Positions 1 to 9,060 of a stretch of 45,929 bases of DNA are shown here, piece by piece. Source of the DNA: Bryobacterales bacterium (GTDB lineage Bacteria > Acidobacteriota > Terriglobia > Bryobacterales > Bryobacteraceae); the NCBI GenBank assembly GCA_026129915.1, contig JAHCHD010000020.1, forward strand, positions 1-45,929. Reading direction: 5' to 3'. The notes beneath the pieces are model-generated. The model was not told where the DNA came from. It made no database searches and worked only from the letters and a program-made list of their open reading frames with translations. The translations under genes and the position numbers were made by a program. Position 1 is the first letter of the stretch. Each line of letters begins with the position of its first letter.

Positions 1-1169
1 GCCTGTTCCAGAACAGCGATGCTGTCGTCCGCATCTTCACTCCCTACCGAGAGCCGGACGAGGTTTTCGCGAACGCCTGTGCGCTCCTTGTGACGCGGTG
101 AGACGTCGCGATGGGAAGCCGTCCAGGGGTGCAACATCATGGTGTGCACGTCCCCCAGTGAGGTGGCGCGGACAACCAGTCGCAATCGGTCCATAAACGC
201 GAAGATACCCGCTTTGTCGAGCCCCTCCACTTCGAAGCTCACCATGGCGCCGTAGAGCCCGTCGGTGAACAGCTCATCAATCACGGCGCGGTCAGGGTGT
301 GCTGGGTCATCCAGATAATAGACACGGGGAATGCGCGGATGTGTGCGCAGCCATGCGGCAATGCGCTGGGCATTGCGGCACTGGCGCTCCATGCGCAGCG
401 GAAAGGTTTTGATGCCGCGCATGGAAAGATAGCTCTCAAAAGGACCCAGCACCGGGCCCACCACGCACGACATGGAGCGAACCTCATCCAGGTTGTCGCC
501 GGCACACAGGATCGCGCCGCCCATCACGTCGCCGTGGCCAGAAAGATACTTCGTAAGGCTGTGGACGACGTAATCCGCGCCATGCTCGAAGGGCCTTACC
601 AGCAACGGTGTGGCGAAGGTATTGTCCACAATTAGGGGCGCCTTGGCGGCTTTCGAAAGCGCGGCGATCCGTGGCAGGTTCGCCACCCGCAGCAAGGGGT
701 TGGAAACGGTCTCCATCAGCACGCAGCCGGGCTGGAACTCCGTGATGGCGGCTTCGGTTGCCTCGAGGTTGCTGAAGTCCACGAACCGTGTCTCGACGCC
801 CCAGGGTTCCAGCATGTTCACCAGCAGCCTGACTGTGGCTCCGTATAGCGCTTCGGCGCAAAGCACACGCTTGCGGCGCTCGGCAAGGCAGGTCATCAGC
901 GTTGCATGCAGGGCCACCATGCCGGAGGCCGTAGCAAGGGCGCCGCCAGCTCCCTCGAGCGAGGCGAGCAGTTCTTCCAGCGCAGCATTGGTTGGGTTGT
1001 CGTAGCGCGCATAAGCGTACCCGTGCTCTTCATGTCCGAAGATCTTGTCGAGCATCTCGGATTCCGGGTAGAAATACGACGCCGCGGTGTGGATGGGGGT
1101 GGTGACGGGAACGTGCTGGCCGGTGGCTTTGCGGTCGCCGGCATGCACCGCCTTAGTTTGCAGTTTCAA
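1..1169 (-). CDS. Trans-sulfuration family PLP-dependent enzyme (cystathionine gamma-synthase/lyase type), cut by the window edge
   Basis: This belongs to the Cys/Met-metabolism PLP enzymes, which make or cleave cystathionine, O-acylhomoserine or methionine in the cytoplasm. From the TTG at 1169 the frame stays open to the window edge, about 389 codons. The family runs about 390-430 residues, so only the C-terminal tail is missing. The motif YARYDNPT lies near residues 54-61 and VDNTFATP near 181-188. The PLP-binding lysine is K207 in HSLTKYLSGHGD. No ATG suits the N-terminus, but AAGGAAAGAGG lies 8 nt before this TTG and KAVHAG follows, as is usual for the family. It is divergent from hslR, with about 90 bp between them. 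The exact reaction (synthase, lyase or sulfhydrylase) cannot be told from motifs. Confidence 0.88.
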   Translation of the reverse strand, partial: MKLQTKAVHAGDRKATGQHVPVTTPIHTAASYFYPESEMLDKIFGHEEHGYAYARYDNPTNAALEELLASLEGAGGALATASGMVALHATLMTCLAERRKRVLCAEALYGATVRLLVNMLEPWGVETRFVDFSNLEATEAAITEFQPGCVLMETVSNPLLRVANLPRIAALSKAAKAPLIVDNTFATPLLVRPFEHGADYVVHSLTKYLSGHGDVMGGAILCAGDNLDEVRSMSCVVGPVLGPFESYLSMRGIKTFPLRMERQCRNAQRIAAWLRTHPRIPRVYYLDDPAHPDRAVIDELFTDGLYGAMVSFEVEGLDKAGIFAFMDRLRLVVRATSLGDVHTMMLHPWTASHRDVSPRHKERTGVRENLVRLSVGSEDADDSIAVLEQ

Positions 1170-1259
1170 CGAGAATAGCCTCTTTCCTTCCTAGCTATTA
1201 TCGCGGATGGCGGCAGGTACGCGAAGTGCGCGGACCCTGGCAACTGCGAGAATAGAGGC

Positions 1260-1652
1260 ATGTCCCGGTTGCGAATGGACAAATGGCTGTGGGCGGCGCG
1301 CTTCTTCAAAACCCGGGCGCTGGCTGCCCATGCCTGTGAGTTGGGCAGGGTGGAAAGCAACGGCATCGCGGCCAAAGCGGCCCGTGAGGTGCGGGTGGGC
1401 GACATCGTGAAGGTGGCGCACGAAGGTGGCGGCACCGAGGTGGAGGTGCTTGGCCTGAGCGCCATCCGCGGGCCGGCGGCGGTGGCGCAGACGTTGTATC
1501 AGGAAACAGCAGCCAGCTTCGACAAACGCCGGGCGCTGGCCGAAGAGCGGAAAGCCGGATTGCACTTTGAGGCCGGCCGCGAAGGAAAGCCCACTAAACG
1601 CGACCGCCGGGAGTTGGACCGCCTGCGAGGGCGAGAGTCTCCATTCGGCTAA
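1260..1652 (+). CDS. hslR: S4-domain RNA-binding protein, Hsp15 (HslR) type
   Basis: Protein of 130 aa. The N-terminal S4 domain begins at RMDKWLWAARFFKTR (residues 5-19), the typical Hsp15 opening, and continues through the VESNG and VRVGDIV segments. The C-terminal third is basic and charged (KRDRRELDRLRG). Hsp15 proteins bind 50S subunits that carry a stalled nascent chain and help recycle them. The ATG at 1260 gives a full domain, but its upstream GAGG is very close, and the ATG at 1275 (MDKWLW) is an alternative start. It stands alone on the plus strand, with a hairpin downstream at 1712-1738. Confidence 0.85.
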   Translation: MSRLRMDKWLWAARFFKTRALAAHACELGRVESNGIAAKAAREVRVGDIVKVAHEGGGTEVEVLGLSAIRGPAAVAQTLYQETAASFDKRRALAEERKAGLHFEAGREGKPTKRDRRELDRLRGRESPFG

Positions 1653-1711
1653 GCGGTGGAACTACTTTCGTTACGCCTTCTCATCTGCTCCGTTTCATAA
1701 TGGAGGAGGGC

Positions 1712-1738
1712 AGCGTCCGAGACAGTCTTTCGGACGCT
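1712..1738 (+). terminator. Hairpin downstream of hslR, possible terminator
   Basis: A perfect 9-bp stem (AGCGTCCGA paired with TCGGACGCT) has a 9-nt loop and is followed by CCTTTCC. The T tract is weak. It may end hslR transcription or sit in the leader of the peptidase gene that starts at 1807. Confidence 0.4.
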
Positions 1739-1806
1739 CCTTTCCATCCCACTACTATCTCGGGGAATCTCACAGAAAGACCCTTACCGGGTCTGGAGGA
1801 ATTTGT

Positions 1807-3882
1807 ATGAAGACATGGACTTGTTGCGCCTTTGCCGGTGCGCTTCTTGCGGCGGCGCTTGCAGTGCCGGTAACCGCACAGGTGCTCCCGCTGAACTTCG
1901 CCTCCGAGGAAGATCCCGGGCGGCCAAAGACGATCCATGGTTTCGACCGTCAGGCGATGGATACCTCAGTGAGTCCGTGCCAGAACTTCTTTCAATACGC
2001 GTGCGGCTCCTGGCTGAAGGAAAACCCGATACCCGCTGACCAGAGCGCGTGGGGCCGGTTCAACGAGTTGTTTGAGAACAACCGGTTGATTCTCCGCAAC
2101 ATTCTCGAGAAGGCACGGGAGGCCGCTCCCACCGCATCGAAGGAGATGCGCCAGGTAGGGGATTACTATGCTGCCTGTATGGACGAGGACGGCGCCAACG
2201 CGGCGGGGTTGACGCCCGTGGAACCGTTCCTGCGGCGCGCGGCTACGCTAAACGACAAAGCGGAGTTCGCGAAGCTTGTGGCGGACCTGCATCTAAGCGG
2301 CGTGAACGTGCTATTCGGGTTTGGCAGCGGGCAGGACTTCCAGAATGCCGCGGAGGTGATTGCAGTGGCTGACCAGGGTGGCCTGGGACTGCCAGACCGC
2401 GATTACTATCTGCAGGACAACCCGCGCTTCACCCGGATTCGCGGTGAATACCAGGCACACATTCGCCGTACCTTTGCACTGGCAGGGACGGCGGAAGCCG
2501 ATGCCTTGAAGGCTGCGGAAACGGTGATTGCGCTCGAGACCGCGCTGGCAGAGGGCTCCCTCGACCGGGTGAGCCGCCGCGACACCCGCAATCTCGACCA
2601 TCGCATGAAGGTGAGCGAGGCCGCCTCGCTGATGCCTGCCTTCGACTTTCCCGCATACATGAAAGCCGCCCAAACACCCGACGTGGCGGATATCAATATC
2701 TTTGTGCCGGACTTCTTCAAGGCCTTGAACACGCAGATTGAATCCCGTCCGCTTGATGACTGGAAGACCTACTTTCGCTGGCATATCCTGCGCAGCAACG
2801 CGCCGCTACTCTCTGCGCCTCTAGTGGATGAGAACTTCGCTTTTTACGGACGTGTACTGCAGGGCCGCAAGGAGCAGCCCGCGCGCTGGAAGCGTTGCGT
2901 GCAGGCCACCGATGGTGCGCTAGGTGAAGCCCTGGGTAAGGCCTACGTGGAAGAGACCTACGGGAAAGACGGCGCGGCACGGATGGCACTTATGGTGCAG
3001 AACCTCACCGGAGCCCTGCGCGAGAATATTCAACAACTCGACTGGATGACGCCCGCCACCCGTAAACAAGCGCTTACGAAGCTTTCCACCATCGCAAACA
3101 AAGTAGGACATCCGACGAAGTGGCGGGACTACGGAGAAGTGAGCGTCAGCCGCAAGGATGCTGTGGCCAACAAGTCCGCCGTGGCGCGGTTCGACTGGAA
3201 GCGCGATCTCGACAAGATCGGCAAGCCCGTGGACAAGGAAGAATGGTTCATGACGCCACCCACCGTGAATGCCTACTACGATCCCCAGAACAACAACATC
3301 AACTTCCCGGCCGGCATCCTGCAGCCACCGTTCTTTGACAAGTCAGTGGATGACGCGGTGAACTACGGCGCCATCGGCGCGGTGATTGGTCATGAACTTA
3401 CCCATGGCTTCGATGACCAGGGCCGCCGCTTTGACGCCGAAGGAAACCTGAAGGACTGGTGGACTGAGGAGGACGCCACGGCATTTGAGAAGCGCGCGGA
3501 ATGCTTTGTGCAGCAGTACGGCAACTACAAGGCCATCGACGAAGTGGGCCTGAACGGCAATCTGACGTTGGGCGAGAATGTGGCCGACAACGGCGGCTTG
3601 CGGATCGCATTTCTGGCGCTATTGCGCAGCCTGAAGGAAGAGGAGAAGGAGAAGGTAATCGAAGGCTTCTCGCCCGCGCAGCGCTTCTTCCTGGGCTGGG
3701 GGCAGGTGTGGTGCAATGCCTACACTCCGGAGACGGCTCGGCTGCGCGCGCAGACTGACCCTCACTCGCCTGGAAATTTCCGGGTGAACGGTGTGGTTTC
3801 GAACATGCCGGAGTTCGCGGAAGCTTTCAGCTGTAAGGCGGGCGACGCGATGGTGCGCGAGAATGCGTGCCGCGTGTGGTAG
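1807..3882 (+). CDS. pepO: M13 family (neprilysin/PepO-like) zinc metallopeptidase, exported
   Basis: Protein of 691 aa, matching M13 peptidases (about 650-700). The start at 1807 follows GGAGGAATTTGT and gives a clean signal peptide (MKTWTCCAFAGALLAAALA, then VTAQ). A longer frame back to 1567 runs through hslR and is not credible. Zinc ligands are in HELTH (residues 529-533) and ENVAD (590-594). The substrate-binding NAYYDP segment and the C-terminal CRVW ending are also present. Early cysteines (SPCQNFFQYACGSW) match the family's N-terminal M13 domain. It should cleave peptides in the periplasm or outside the cell. It faces hemB across a shared terminator. Confidence 0.95.
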   Translation: MKTWTCCAFAGALLAAALAVPVTAQVLPLNFASEEDPGRPKTIHGFDRQAMDTSVSPCQNFFQYACGSWLKENPIPADQSAWGRFNELFENNRLILRNILEKAREAAPTASKEMRQVGDYYAACMDEDGANAAGLTPVEPFLRRAATLNDKAEFAKLVADLHLSGVNVLFGFGSGQDFQNAAEVIAVADQGGLGLPDRDYYLQDNPRFTRIRGEYQAHIRRTFALAGTAEADALKAAETVIALETALAEGSLDRVSRRDTRNLDHRMKVSEAASLMPAFDFPAYMKAAQTPDVADINIFVPDFFKALNTQIESRPLDDWKTYFRWHILRSNAPLLSAPLVDENFAFYGRVLQGRKEQPARWKRCVQATDGALGEALGKAYVEETYGKDGAARMALMVQNLTGALRENIQQLDWMTPATRKQALTKLSTIANKVGHPTKWRDYGEVSVSRKDAVANKSAVARFDWKRDLDKIGKPVDKEEWFMTPPTVNAYYDPQNNNINFPAGILQPPFFDKSVDDAVNYGAIGAVIGHELTHGFDDQGRRFDAEGNLKDWWTEEDATAFEKRAECFVQQYGNYKAIDEVGLNGNLTLGENVADNGGLRIAFLALLRSLKEEEKEKVIEGFSPAQRFFLGWGQVWCNAYTPETARLRAQTDPHSPGNFRVNGVVSNMPEFAEAFSCKAGDAMVRENACRVW

Positions 3883-3904
3883 GCAAGGTGATCTCCTAAT
3901 AAGC

Positions 3905-3941
3905 AAAGGGCGCGAACGCCACAGCAGCGTTCGCGCCCTTT
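3905..3941. terminator. Bidirectional intrinsic terminator between the M13 peptidase and hemB
   Basis: A perfect 15-bp stem (AAAGGGCGCGAACGC against its complement) encloses a 7-nt loop, with an A run on one side and TTT on the other. It sits between two convergent genes, so it can end transcription from both strands. Confidence 0.85.
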
Positions 3942-3975
3942 GTTCGTTTTCGGGCAGTTGCGACTGCATGAGCCG

Positions 3976-4965
3976 CTACTGCATACGGCGGGCGTAATCG
4001 ATGGCGAAGTAGGTGAGGATCATGTCCGCGCCCGCTCTTCGAATGGCGGTGAGCGTTTCGGCCACAGCGCGTTCTTCATCCAGCCATCCGTTGGCGGCCG
4101 CGGCCTTGATCATGGCGTATTCGCCGCTCACCTGGTACGCGGCTACTGGCACATCCACGCTGGACGCCACGTCTGCGATCACGTCCAGATAGGCGAGAGC
4201 GGGCTTCACCATGACGATATCGGCGCCTTCCATCACATCCAGCATCACCTCGCGCATGGCCTCACGACGGTTGGCGGGGTCCATCTGATAGGTCTTCTTG
4301 TCACCGGAGCGAGGTGCGGAATCGAGTGCTTCGCGGAAGGGGCCGTAGAAGGAGGACGCATACTTGGCAGAGTAGGCGAGGATACCGGTGTTGGTGAGGC
4401 CGGCGTCATCCAGGGCTTCGCGGATGACACCGACGCGGCCATCCATCATGTCGGACGGGGCCACCAGGTCAGCGCCCGCTTCGGCTTGGGAGACCGCCAT
4501 GCCCGCGAGGATTTCGAGGGTGATGTCGTTCAAGATTTCCCCGTTCTCCACGTAGCCATCGTGGCCGTCGCTGGAGTAGGGGTCCATGGCAACATCGGTG
4601 ATTACGGCCAGCCCAGGCAGCGCGTCCTTCAGCGAGCGGACAGTGCGTTGCAGTAAACCATCCGGGTTGGTGCTCTCAGTGGCGCGCTTGTCCTTGGAGC
4701 CTTCGGCCAAGGCGGGGAACAGCGCCACGGCCGGAATGCCGAGGCTGTGGGCTTCACGGGCCAGCGCCAACGTGTTGCCCAGGCTGAGGCGATAGCAGCC
4801 GGGCATGGCGCCAATGGGGATGCGCGTGTCCTCACCCTCAGTGACGAACAGAGGCAGAATCAGGTGGGCGGGGCTGAGCTCAGTTTCGCGCATCAGGCCT
4901 CGCAAGGCCGCGCTGCGGCGATTGCGGCGCGGGCGGAAGGGGAGATCGTATTGAGTGTCAGGCAT
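3976..4965 (-). CDS. hemB: Delta-aminolevulinic acid dehydratase (porphobilinogen synthase)
   Basis: Protein of 329 aa that condenses two 5-aminolevulinate molecules to porphobilinogen in tetrapyrrole synthesis. Both active-site lysines are visible: K201 in AYSAKYASSFYGPFR and K254 (Schiff base) in VMVKPALAYLD. The region that binds zinc through cysteines in some family members reads DVAMDPYSSDGHDG here, with aspartates and no cysteines. That points to the magnesium-dependent, zinc-independent type. The ATG overlaps the last 8 nt of argH, so the two are probably co-transcribed and translationally coupled. The bidirectional terminator at 3905-3941 closes the unit. Confidence 0.97.
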   Translation of the reverse strand: MPDTQYDLPFRPRRNRRSAALRGLMRETELSPAHLILPLFVTEGEDTRIPIGAMPGCYRLSLGNTLALAREAHSLGIPAVALFPALAEGSKDKRATESTNPDGLLQRTVRSLKDALPGLAVITDVAMDPYSSDGHDGYVENGEILNDITLEILAGMAVSQAEAGADLVAPSDMMDGRVGVIREALDDAGLTNTGILAYSAKYASSFYGPFREALDSAPRSGDKKTYQMDPANRREAMREVMLDVMEGADIVMVKPALAYLDVIADVASSVDVPVAAYQVSGEYAMIKAAAANGWLDEERAVAETLTAIRRAGADMILTYFAIDYARRMQ

Positions 4966-6472
4966 GGGCTGGTAGCTCTCCGGTGTGCGGGTTTTGGGTC
5001 TCGGTGATTGCGGCTACTGAACGTGCAAGCAGCGCCGCAGAATCATCCAGGGCGGCATGCGCTGATGCTTTCCAGGCTTCGTTTGCAGTCCACTGATTGT
5101 GGGCACGGTGAATGGCTGCGCGCAAGGTGGAGGGGGCCGGGCCACCGTCCACCTCGCGGAGGTTAACGAAATGGCGAGGGTTCAGAGCGCCACGTACCTG
5201 GGCTTCGCTCAAGGGAAGGGAAGTGCCGAGGACGGCCTGCGCGGCGGTTTCCAACTCCCGGTGGATGGCGTCAAGGGAGTCATCCTGCCCGCAAGCCTTC
5301 ACCGCATGCGATACCACGTCATGCGCCTGGCGGAAGGTAAGGCCCCCGTTGCGGACCAGAGTATCCGCCACTTCGGTAACAGTGATGAACCGGGCACCGG
5401 CGAGGGTTTCCATGCGGGCCGTGTTGATGTGGGCGCCGTCGAACGATGCGTCAAGCAGGCGCAGGGCACGCGCCGCATCCTCAGTGGCTCGAAAGACAGC
5501 AGGCCACAGGTCGTCTTCGCTATCCACGATGTCGCCAAATGGTGTGTTGTGGGCGCAGGTAAGCACTGCCTGGGACTGGGCGAAGGCCCGGCTGCATAGA
5601 ATGCGGGCATGTTCAATGGCCACCGGATTGCGTTTCTGAGGCATGATGCTGGAGATCTGTGCCCACGCATCGCCCACGCGAAGGAAGCCAAATTCCTGTG
5701 TGGACCAGAGCAGCAGATCCTGCGTGAACTTGCCGCAGTTCAGCATCGCGACGGCAATGGCCGACATCGATTCGGTGACATAGTCAATGGCTGCAATGGC
5801 GCCGATGGAATTCTCCTGCAGGCCATCGAAGCCCAGCAATGCGGCGGTGCGGTGGCGGTTGATGGGGAAGCCCGTGGTGGTGATCGCGCAGGCGCCCAGC
5901 GGGTTGCGGTTCACTGTGGCGTAGGCAGCGCGGAGGCGGGTGGCGTCACGTTCCAGGCACTCGATCACACCCATCAGGTAGTGCCCCAAGGTTGTGGGTT
6001 GCGCCGGCTGGGTGTGGGTGTAAGCGGGCATCAGCGTCTCCGCGTGGGAAGACGCCGTTTCGATGAGCGTGCCCTGCAGCCCCAGCAGGTTGCTTAGAAT
6101 TGTAAGAAGCTCCCGCCGTAGCACCATCCGGTAGAGGGTGATGTCGATGTCGTTGCGGCTGCGGGCGGTATGGAGTTTGCCCGCGGTTTCCGGGCCACAT
6201 GTTGCCGCCAGTAACTTCTCTACGTGAAAGAAGAGATCCTCACAGTCGCCGGAATAGCGGACGGTGGCAATGGCATTCACATCCAGTGCGTTCAGCGCAT
6301 CAAGCAGCCGGCCTGCCTCGGGGGTGGAGAGCAATCCGCAATCATGGAGCATGACAGCATGTGCCCGGTGCAGGGCCAGCAGCGGGTGAAGGAACCACCG
6401 TTGGGCGTCTTCGAAGTTCGGGTTCAGCACAGTCTCGGCGTAGACGGGATGGGGAAAGGCAGTCTGGTGCAT
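4958..6472 (-). CDS. argH: Argininosuccinate lyase
   Basis: Protein of 504 aa that splits argininosuccinate into arginine and fumarate. Family motifs appear in order: HTARSRND (101-108), THTQPAQPTT (152-161, general-acid histidine region) and the lyase signature SSIMPQKRNP (274-283) with its catalytic serine. The start was set at MHQTAFPHPVYAETVL (6472) because homology begins there. No strong ribosome binding site is visible, and an in-frame ATG 48 nt upstream (MERGARRS) is possible. Further upstream extension would run into the leader of divergent egtB. It is followed by hemB with an 8-nt overlap, an unusual pairing of arginine and heme genes. Confidence 0.93.
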   Translation of the reverse strand: MHQTAFPHPVYAETVLNPNFEDAQRWFLHPLLALHRAHAVMLHDCGLLSTPEAGRLLDALNALDVNAIATVRYSGDCEDLFFHVEKLLAATCGPETAGKLHTARSRNDIDITLYRMVLRRELLTILSNLLGLQGTLIETASSHAETLMPAYTHTQPAQPTTLGHYLMGVIECLERDATRLRAAYATVNRNPLGACAITTTGFPINRHRTAALLGFDGLQENSIGAIAAIDYVTESMSAIAVAMLNCGKFTQDLLLWSTQEFGFLRVGDAWAQISSIMPQKRNPVAIEHARILCSRAFAQSQAVLTCAHNTPFGDIVDSEDDLWPAVFRATEDAARALRLLDASFDGAHINTARMETLAGARFITVTEVADTLVRNGGLTFRQAHDVVSHAVKACGQDDSLDAIHRELETAAQAVLGTSLPLSEAQVRGALNPRHFVNLREVDGGPAPSTLRAAIHRAHNQWTANEAWKASAHAALDDSAALLARSVAAITETQNPHTGELPAHA

Positions 6473-6704
6473 ACGGTGGAAAGCAAGGGAACGGCGGCTT
6501 CGGCGGGCTCCCCTCTCCATTGTACGGGGTTCGACTTCCGCCGCCGGGGGGCGCCTTTTTCGAAGGGCCAGAGCAGAAACGGTTGGCTTCTGTGAATGGT
6601 CACCTGATCTTAGAACCCCGACGGCTATTGGGGTGCATCTACTAGAGTGGCGCCGGGACCAAACGACGGTGTAAGCTTCGCCTTCCTGAATTGAGCAATT
6701 GCGG

Positions 6705-7928
6705 ATGGTTAACGACAGGATGAGATTGGCGGAATGGGGCATAGCCCGTCGGGCATCAGACCACCTATTTGCCGTGCTTACCGATGGCACGTTGTATCAC
6801 CGAGCGGTAGACGAGCGGCACCGGTTCATCTTCTATTTGGGGCACCTCGAAGCGTTTGACTGGAACCTGCTGGGAGCCGGGCATTTGCGTATGCGTTCCC
6901 CGCGGCCGGAGTGGGACAGTCTGTTTGCCTTCGGAATTGACCCTGGGGCGGATGCCCTGCCCAGCGACCTACCTGAGGACTGGCCAGCGGAGGCCGCAGT
7001 GCGCGGGTACGTGGACTCCGTGAGGGAGGCGCTCGATGCGCGGGTTGCCGCCCTTCCCGCGCAGTTGCTCCAGGTAGCCGTCGAGCATCGCTGGATGCAT
7101 GTGGAGACGCTTTCCTACCTGGTCCACAATCTAGAGTACGAACGAAAGAGGGGCGCTGACGAGGAATACTCCACTAGCGGAGTAACTCCGGAGAACCCCA
7201 TCATCGAGGTTCCGCCGGGCCGGGCCACGCTGGGGCAACGGCAAGGCGAGTTTGGTTGGGATAACGAGTTCCCTTGCCACGCGGTTGCGGTAGACGGCTT
7301 TGCGATGCAACAGCACAAGGTGACCAATGGGGAATACCTTCGCTTCGTTGAGGCTGGTGGCCCCATTCCTCATTTCTGGCGTCATAGTGATGCCGGGTGG
7401 AAGCTGCGCCGCATGTTTTCCGAAGTTGCACTGCCGCTTGACTGGCCGGTGTACGTTACCCATCAACAGGCGTGCGCCTACGCTGCCTGGGCGGGTTTGC
7501 GCCTGCCCTCCGAGGCGGAGTTCCACCGCGCGGCCTATTGCGACTTCAGCGACGGTGAGCGCAACTACCCCTGGGGTGATGAGTCGCCAAATCCCGGGCA
7601 CGGAAATTTCGGTCTGCGGGGATGGAACCCCACTCGCGTGGATGCTCATCCCGCGGGAATTAGCGCTTTCGGGTTCTGGCAGATGGTGGGCAACGGGTGG
7701 GAGTGGACCGGAACCGCCTTTGCCCCCTTTCACGGCTTCCAGGCCTTCCCTTTCTATCGCGGTTATTCCGCGGATTTCTTTGATAATCAACACTACGTGC
7801 TGAAGGGTGGCTCGCCACGGACAGCGCCTCCGCTGCTGCGCCGCTCCTTCCGTAACTGGTTCAGACCCGAGTATCGCTATGCCTTTGCCACGTTCCGCTG
7901 CGTTGCGGATGCCGGAATCCGGCGCTAA
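6705..7928 (+). CDS. egtB: Ergothioneine biosynthesis protein EgtB (non-heme iron sulfoxide synthase)
   Basis: Protein of 407 aa. The N-terminal DinB-like part holds the EgtB iron ligands: H47 in LGHLEAF and the HX3HXE motif HRWMHVE (H128, H132). The C-terminal FGE-sulfatase-type domain has RLPSEAEFHRA, YPWGDE and VGNGWEWT, and ends with VLKGGS, SFRNWFRPEYRY and FRC. EgtB joins a thiol donor to trimethylhistidine (hercynine) with oxygen. The start at ATG 6705 is chosen over a TTG two codons earlier; 6720 is also possible, and none has a good ribosome binding site. The partner egtD overlaps its 3' end. No glutamate-cysteine ligase or EgtC gene is adjacent, which fits a cysteine-using EgtB such as the one described from Chloracidobacterium. 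Confidence 0.87.
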   Translation: MVNDRMRLAEWGIARRASDHLFAVLTDGTLYHRAVDERHRFIFYLGHLEAFDWNLLGAGHLRMRSPRPEWDSLFAFGIDPGADALPSDLPEDWPAEAAVRGYVDSVREALDARVAALPAQLLQVAVEHRWMHVETLSYLVHNLEYERKRGADEEYSTSGVTPENPIIEVPPGRATLGQRQGEFGWDNEFPCHAVAVDGFAMQQHKVTNGEYLRFVEAGGPIPHFWRHSDAGWKLRRMFSEVALPLDWPVYVTHQQACAYAAWAGLRLPSEAEFHRAAYCDFSDGERNYPWGDESPNPGHGNFGLRGWNPTRVDAHPAGISAFGFWQMVGNGWEWTGTAFAPFHGFQAFPFYRGYSADFFDNQHYVLKGGSPRTAPPLLRRSFRNWFRPEYRYAFATFRCVADAGIRR

Positions 7929-8934
7929 CCCAACGAATGGGTCCCTCGGGGCCCGCGAACTCCGCGTCGGCGAGGATCCGCCACAGGGCGAGTTTGAAGC
8001 GGCCCTCGTGATGGGCTTGCGCCGTGAGGCGGGTAAGGAGATTCCGTCGGGTTGGCTGTATGACGAAGTGGGCTCCGCGCTGTTTGAGGCCATCACGCGC
8101 TTGCCGGAATACGGCCTCACCAGGGCTGATGAGCGTGTGATTGCCCGGTGTGCGCCGCGGCTGAGTGACTTCGTCCCGCCCGGCGCTTTTGTGGCGGAAC
8201 TGGGCAGCGGTTCCGGCCGGAAGACGCGCGCCATTCTGGAAGCACTCTCCCCTTCCGTGCACGGCCGGGGACATTTCGCTTATGCGCCCATCGACGTTTC
8301 CCCGTCCGCGCTTGAGGCTTGCGCGCGAGATATGGAAACAATCGAGGGTTTGACGGTCTATCCCACTGTAGGCGCCTATCTGGGTGGATTGGCGAACGCG
8401 ATGGAGCAACGGCAGCCTGGGCAATCCGCACTGCTGCTCTTCCTGGGAAGCACCATTGGCAACTTCAAACGCACGGAGATTGCGCCGTTTCTGGGCGACC
8501 TGCGTGCGCATCTTAACGAAGGAGATTTCCTTCTCCTGGGCGCTGACCTTGATAAAGCAGCGAGCGTGCTGGAGCTTGCGTACGACGATCCAGCGGGCGT
8601 CACCGCCGCGTTCAATCGGAACCTGCTGGGGCATATCAACCGCAGTCTCGGCGGGGATTTTCATCTGCATCGCTTCCGACATCTGGCCGTCTACAACAGG
8701 CAGGAACGGCGCATCGAAATGTACCTGGAGGCCACTGAGGCGCAGCAGGTGTGGATTGAAGAACTGAACTTGAGGGTAAGTCTGCACAAGGGCGAGCGCA
8801 TCCTTACCGAATACAGCCACAAGTTTCGCCTCGACGAGTTGCGGAGCTATGCGAAGGGCGCTGGATTCGTAGTGGACGAAGAGTGGGTGGATCGCGAGTG
8901 GCCATTCGCGGAGTGCCTCTGGCGGGCGGTATAG
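7909..8934 (+). CDS. egtD: L-histidine N-alpha-methyltransferase EgtD
   Basis: Protein of about 341 aa (family about 320) that makes hercynine from histidine with three S-adenosylmethionine. The family opening IPSGWLYDEVGSALFEAIT is followed by the SAM-binding ELGSGSGRKT (97-106) and the conserved GSTIGNF. Near the end, LTEYSHKF fits the EgtD C-terminus. The ATG at 7909 overlaps egtB by 20 bp; an upstream in-frame ATG at 7879 would lengthen the overlap. The overlap implies coupled translation, and the pair forms a minimal ergothioneine operon. No dedicated EgtE lyase is seen next to it. Confidence 0.92.
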   Translation: MPESGANPTNGSLGARELRVGEDPPQGEFEAALVMGLRREAGKEIPSGWLYDEVGSALFEAITRLPEYGLTRADERVIARCAPRLSDFVPPGAFVAELGSGSGRKTRAILEALSPSVHGRGHFAYAPIDVSPSALEACARDMETIEGLTVYPTVGAYLGGLANAMEQRQPGQSALLLFLGSTIGNFKRTEIAPFLGDLRAHLNEGDFLLLGADLDKAASVLELAYDDPAGVTAAFNRNLLGHINRSLGGDFHLHRFRHLAVYNRQERRIEMYLEATEAQQVWIEELNLRVSLHKGERILTEYSHKFRLDELRSYAKGAGFVVDEEWVDREWPFAECLWRAV

Positions 8935-9060
8935 GCGCGCACTTTGATTGCGTCTCGCAATTTGCGATTGCGTCCGCATCGCTCCATGTATCGTGTAAAC
9001 TCTCGTGAGCGGTCATGCAATTTGATTGCAGCCCTTATCGCCAACCGTGAGGGTGAGGGT

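Noticed and set aside
1567..1806. N-terminal extension of the M13 peptidase
   Set aside because: It overlaps hslR and a hairpin; the signal peptide and ribosome binding site both place the start at 1807.
6473..6790. Long N-terminal extension of argH
   Set aside because: It runs into the leader and start of divergent egtB and lacks similarity to the family.
7131..8979. Two long minus-strand frames of about 370 codons opposite egtB and egtD
   Set aside because: Both are shadows of genes with intact EgtB and EgtD motifs.
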